Shown here piece after piece: positions 19,939-22,763 of a DNA stretch of 22,763 bases. A program made the translations under genes and the position numbers. Positions within the stretch are counted from its first letter, which is position 1. Every line of letters starts with the position of its first letter. The stretch is from a virus: positions 1 through 22,763 of the IMG/VR virus record IMGVR_UViG_3300025282_005260; one strand, given 5' to 3'. The notes beneath the pieces are model-generated. The model searched no databases. It was given only the letters and a program-made list of their open reading frames with translations, and was not told the origin of the DNA.

Positions 19939-21384
19939 ATGATTTTACAAGACTTACCCGCAGAACGAGCGATATTATCTGGCATTTGTCGCTATGGATC
20001 AAGCGCATTCTTTGATGTTGCCGATATTATTGATGATAATAGCTTTACGATAGAATCTAACGTCTCTATTTATTCATGCCTCAAACACATTATAGATAAA
20101 AATGATTCTGCCGAAATAGACGTCCCTTCCATTCTTTCTGCGGCCAAAGAAATAGGATTAACCGGTTTCTTCAACACCCAAGAAGTCTCTCATCTAGCTT
20201 CCATAATGAAGTTTCCAGTTCTTCTGAAAAATGTTAGGTCATTTGCTGCTAAAATTAGAAAGCTACAAATAGCACGAATGATGTATGATCAGCTAGAGCT
20301 TACAAAGGAAAAGTATATAGATGTCAAGGGGGACGAACCAATTTCACAGATTCTTGGAATTGCAGAAGAGTCTATCTTTGAGTTCACATCTCTTTTATCC
20401 GACAGTGACGACGCTCCCGTCAAAATATTCAATGATGTGGAAGAATATTTAACTGAACTTTCAGAAGATCCAGTTGATCAAGTAGGCCTCTCTACTGGCT
20501 ACCGTCGTTATGATTTTGCCATAGGAGGGGGGCTCAGGAGAGGTACCGTCAACGTAATTGGGGCGCGCCCGAAGGTAGGAAAAACCTTACTTGCAGACAA
20601 TATGGGGGTTCATATCGCACGATCTGGTATTCCTGTATTGAATCTAGACACCGAAATGAGAAAGGAAGACCATCAAAATCGTCTCATGGCAATGCTCACG
20701 GGGGTAGAGATTAATGACATTGAAACAGGAAAGTTTGCAGAGAACGCAGCCTCAAAGAAAAAGATATTTGAAGCAGCCAAAGAGATTAAAAACCTTCCTT
20801 ACTATTTCAAATCAATTGGAGGTACTCCGTTTGAAGATCAAATCTCAATTATGCGTAGATGGCTTGCTAAGGTTGTGGGGCTCAATGATAGAGGAAAAGC
20901 AAAAGATTGTGTCATAATTTATGATTATGTAAAGCTAATGGATTCTTCTGATATAAGAGGAGACATGAAGGAATTTCAAGTTCTTGGCTTTATGATGACA
21001 GCGCTCCACAACTTCGCATTGAGATATGAAGTTCCAATTCTTTCTTTTGTGCAGCTCAACCGCGACGGTATAAATAAAGAAACAACGGATACGGCGTCTG
21101 GGTCAGACCGCATCATTTGGTTATGTTCTAACTTTAGCATTTACAAAACCAAGTCTGATGAAGAAATAGCAAAGGATGGCCCAGAGCACGGCAACAGAAA
21201 GCTTGTGCCGGTTATTGCTAGGCATGGAGAAGGCTTGGAAGACAGGGACTATATTAATATTAGAATGAATGGTTCTTGTGGTAAAATAATAGAAGGACAT
21301 ACTGCGTTCGAATTAGAAGATGGTATTGACACAAACGATGATGACGAGCTCTATTCAGACAATGAAGACATCCCCTTCGTATAA
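19939..21384 (+). CDS. DnaB-type replicative helicase
   Basis: The protein has 481 residues. The N-terminal helical domain (1-135) with PAERAILSGIC is DnaB-like. The RecA-like motor (about 185-440) has Walker A GARPKVGKT (208-216), NLDTEM, and CVIIYDYVKLM as Walker B. Downstream QLNRDG matches the helicase H4-type motif, and ARHGEG is in the arginine-finger region. It unwinds the phage fork. The last residues (DDDELYSDNEDIPFV) imitate an SSB C-terminal tail. There is no ribosome site; 66 bp of A/T-rich non-coding DNA precede the ATG. The primase gene overlaps its 3' end. Confidence 0.9.
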   Translation: MILQDLPAERAILSGICRYGSSAFFDVADIIDDNSFTIESNVSIYSCLKHIIDKNDSAEIDVPSILSAAKEIGLTGFFNTQEVSHLASIMKFPVLLKNVRSFAAKIRKLQIARMMYDQLELTKEKYIDVKGDEPISQILGIAEESIFEFTSLLSDSDDAPVKIFNDVEEYLTELSEDPVDQVGLSTGYRRYDFAIGGGLRRGTVNVIGARPKVGKTLLADNMGVHIARSGIPVLNLDTEMRKEDHQNRLMAMLTGVEINDIETGKFAENAASKKKIFEAAKEIKNLPYYFKSIGGTPFEDQISIMRRWLAKVVGLNDRGKAKDCVIIYDYVKLMDSSDIRGDMKEFQVLGFMMTALHNFALRYEVPILSFVQLNRDGINKETTDTASGSDRIIWLCSNFSIYKTKSDEEIAKDGPEHGNRKLVPVIARHGEGLEDRDYINIRMNGSCGKIIEGHTAFELEDGIDTNDDDELYSDNEDIPFV

Positions 21385-22510
21385 ATATGGCGACTACGGC
21401 AAACTAAAAGCCCTTTCGCAGATGGCGGTGCAATATATAGATCAAATATATGAATACTTTGGTACACGAAGCTCCTATAAAAATGAAATTTTAATAAAGT
21501 CGGTGTGCCCTATTCATGGAGGAGACAATCCTACGGCACTCAACATGTATTATAATGGGGACTACAAGGTGCACTACAAGTGCCGCACCCATCAGTGCGA
21601 GGAGGCTTTTGGAAATAGCTTTATACACTTTATTAGAGGGGCACTTTCTCGTTTTCGCCACAATTGGGAACACGAAGGAGATAAGGAAGCCACATTTAGC
21701 GAGGCAGTAGAGTTTTTGTTAAAATTCTTAGATCAAGATTTTGATTCCCTCAGTAGCGAAAATATAAATATCGAAAAAATGAAATTCGGGGGCCTTGTTA
21801 ATAGCCTATCCACTCGGAAAGCTCGTGGAATTGGCATTACTAGGGAGGTTTATAGACAAAAAGTCCAAGTCCCTTCACAATATTATATAGAAAGAGGGTT
21901 TTCTAGAAAAATCCTTGAGGAATATGACATAGGATATTGTGATAATCCCAAAAAGCCCATGCACAATCGCGCCATTGTACCTATATATGACAATGATCAC
22001 AAGTATATTGTGGGTTGTACTGGAAGAAGCATTTTTAAAAGGTGCACAAAATGCAATCATTACCATAGCCCTCACAAAGAATGTAGACATTTCCCTAAAT
22101 GGTTGCATAGCAAGGGATTTCAAAAGGAAAAGTGGTTGTATAATTATTGGAGGGCCAAGGACCATATATTGGAAAGCGGAGTGGCCATACTTGTAGAGTC
22201 TCCCGGAAATGTTTGGAGACTAGCCGAGGCCGGGATTCACAACGTTGTTGCAATTTTTGGAACTGCCTTTAACAACGATCAAAAACATTTATTAGACGAG
22301 TCAGGAGCCCTTTCTCTCATTTGCTTAATGGACAATGACGAGGCAGGAAAAAAGGCGGCAGAAAAAATAGAACAACAGTGCTCAATGCTTTATAGACTAT
22401 ATTTCCCAAACTTTGACAGCAACGATATAGCGGAGCTAAATGTAGATAAAATAACAACCGACATTAAACCATGGATTGACAAAGCCAAGAATTTATACAA
22501 AGGATTTTAA
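21362..22510 (+). CDS. DnaG-type primase (CHC2 zinc domain and TOPRIM)
   Basis: The protein has 382 residues from ATG 21362 (an ATG at 21320 in the same frame would lengthen it; neither has a ribosome site). The zinc domain has VCPIHGG (Cys49, His52) and CRTHQC (Cys74, Cys79). The TOPRIM core has VESPGNVWRLAEAG (Glu279) and CLMDNDEAGKKAA (Asp324, Asp326), which bind the catalytic magnesium ions. It makes RNA primers for the DnaB-type helicase upstream, with which it overlaps by 23 bp. A middle Cys-rich insert (RCTKCNHYHSPHKECRH) may bind a second zinc. The protein lacks a helicase-binding C-terminal domain of full DnaG length. Confidence 0.9.
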   Translation: MKTSPSYKYGDYGKLKALSQMAVQYIDQIYEYFGTRSSYKNEILIKSVCPIHGGDNPTALNMYYNGDYKVHYKCRTHQCEEAFGNSFIHFIRGALSRFRHNWEHEGDKEATFSEAVEFLLKFLDQDFDSLSSENINIEKMKFGGLVNSLSTRKARGIGITREVYRQKVQVPSQYYIERGFSRKILEEYDIGYCDNPKKPMHNRAIVPIYDNDHKYIVGCTGRSIFKRCTKCNHYHSPHKECRHFPKWLHSKGFQKEKWLYNYWRAKDHILESGVAILVESPGNVWRLAEAGIHNVVAIFGTAFNNDQKHLLDESGALSLICLMDNDEAGKKAAEKIEQQCSMLYRLYFPNFDSNDIAELNVDKITTDIKPWIDKAKNLYKGF

Positions 22511-22511
22511 A

Positions 22512-22763
22512 ATGAGTGAGTATAAAACTTTAGCAATTAATTATTTGTGGCACAAGGCACTTTCTGATAAAGAAAAAGCACGCCTTTCTTTAGATTTGCT
22601 ATTAGAAAACGGGGTAGGTATCGGAGATCATTCGACTGGTGACTACCATAAGAACCTCGACGAATCACTAGATCTTTTAGTGGACGCCGAAGATCGTATA
22701 GAAACCATCATTAGATATTATGGAGTTGCGAACGAAGGAGTATCGAATGCCGACGAATCTGAT
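22512..22763 (+). CDS. Unknown acidic protein (3' end outside window)
   Basis: AAAGG precedes ATG 22512 and 84 codons are open to the window edge. The protein is acidic and helical (LWHKALSDKEKARLSLDLLL, then HKNLDESLDLLVDAEDRIET). No motif is recognised. A new gene start lies 16 bp before the edge, so this gene probably ends soon after the window. Confidence 0.65.
   Translation, partial: MSEYKTLAINYLWHKALSDKEKARLSLDLLLENGVGIGDHSTGDYHKNLDESLDLLVDAEDRIETIIRYYGVANEGVSNADESD
22747..22763 (+). CDS. Start of a further gene (only five codons visible)
   Basis: GAAGGAG at 22734-22740 is followed, 6 bp on, by ATG 22747 in another frame from 22512 (MPTNL). The ribosome site is as good as those of the strongest genes in the window. 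Nothing can be said of the product. Confidence 0.4.

Noticed and set aside
1-22763. tRNA, tmRNA, CRISPR array, insertion sequence or integrase
   Set aside because: No T-loop/acceptor pattern, no spaced repeats and no transposase or integrase motif was found on reading; a tRNAscan or CRISPR search could still find a cryptic case.

Overview
The window looks like part of a tailed-phage genome, probably from an aquatic or environmental virus. Every supported gene is on the + strand. The genes are short, tightly packed, often overlap by 1-30 bp, and form phage-type modules. No integrase, insertion sequence, CRISPR array or tRNA was seen. The host is not certain. A DUF1501 protein with a twin-arginine (Tat) leader, a family abundant in Planctomycetota, together with a Tat-like matrixin, hints at a planctomycete or related host. 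An in-frame UGA followed by a bacterial-type SECIS hairpin would further require a host that makes selenoproteins.

Layout. 1-1.5 kb: end of a structural-type module, with two tandem paralogues carrying a GxxGWxWGxxGK-type motif, one of which ends in a phage head-associated domain. 1.6-5.4 kb: a secreted matrixin-like metalloprotease, a small basic protein, SSB, a roughly 190-nt structured RNA, a glycosyltransferase, dUTPase and a deoxyribosyltransferase-like protein. 5.4-7.1 kb: small unknown proteins and a ClpP-like serine protease. 7.2-8.7 kb: a probable virion protein and three small membrane proteins (holin or spanin-like candidates). 8.8-13.1 kb: a secreted Tyr/Pro-rich protein, a DnaJ-like zinc motif protein, a B12-dependent class II ribonucleotide reductase and the DUF1501 protein. 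13.1-15.7 kb: an accessory redox-type module with an A-type Fe-S carrier, a putative selenoprotein, two membrane proteins and an archaeal-type (type II) GAPDH. 15.7-22.8 kb: zinc ribbons, unknown phage proteins, a RecA/UvsX-like recombinase, a PD-(D/E)XK-like endonuclease, a DnaB-type helicase and a DnaG-type primase, which together form the replication-recombination core.

Regulation. Six intergenic sites share a G-TATAAT core, usually followed by AT, with no convincing -35 box. Four of them sit directly after, or inside, an intrinsic terminator, so the genome is cut into short terminator-promoter units. Two of the promoters lie so close to the start codon (5451, 15744) that the transcripts should be leaderless. 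Hairpins covering Shine-Dalgarno sequences flank the probable virion gene, and a hairpin begins the ribonucleotide reductase transcript.

The most notable item is 13832-14110. It is a 92-codon gene interrupted by UGA at codon 23, followed by a hairpin that has the bulged U and GGU apical loop of the formate dehydrogenase SECIS. It would be a phage selenoprotein, unless the UGA is simply a nonsense mutation of a Trp codon.
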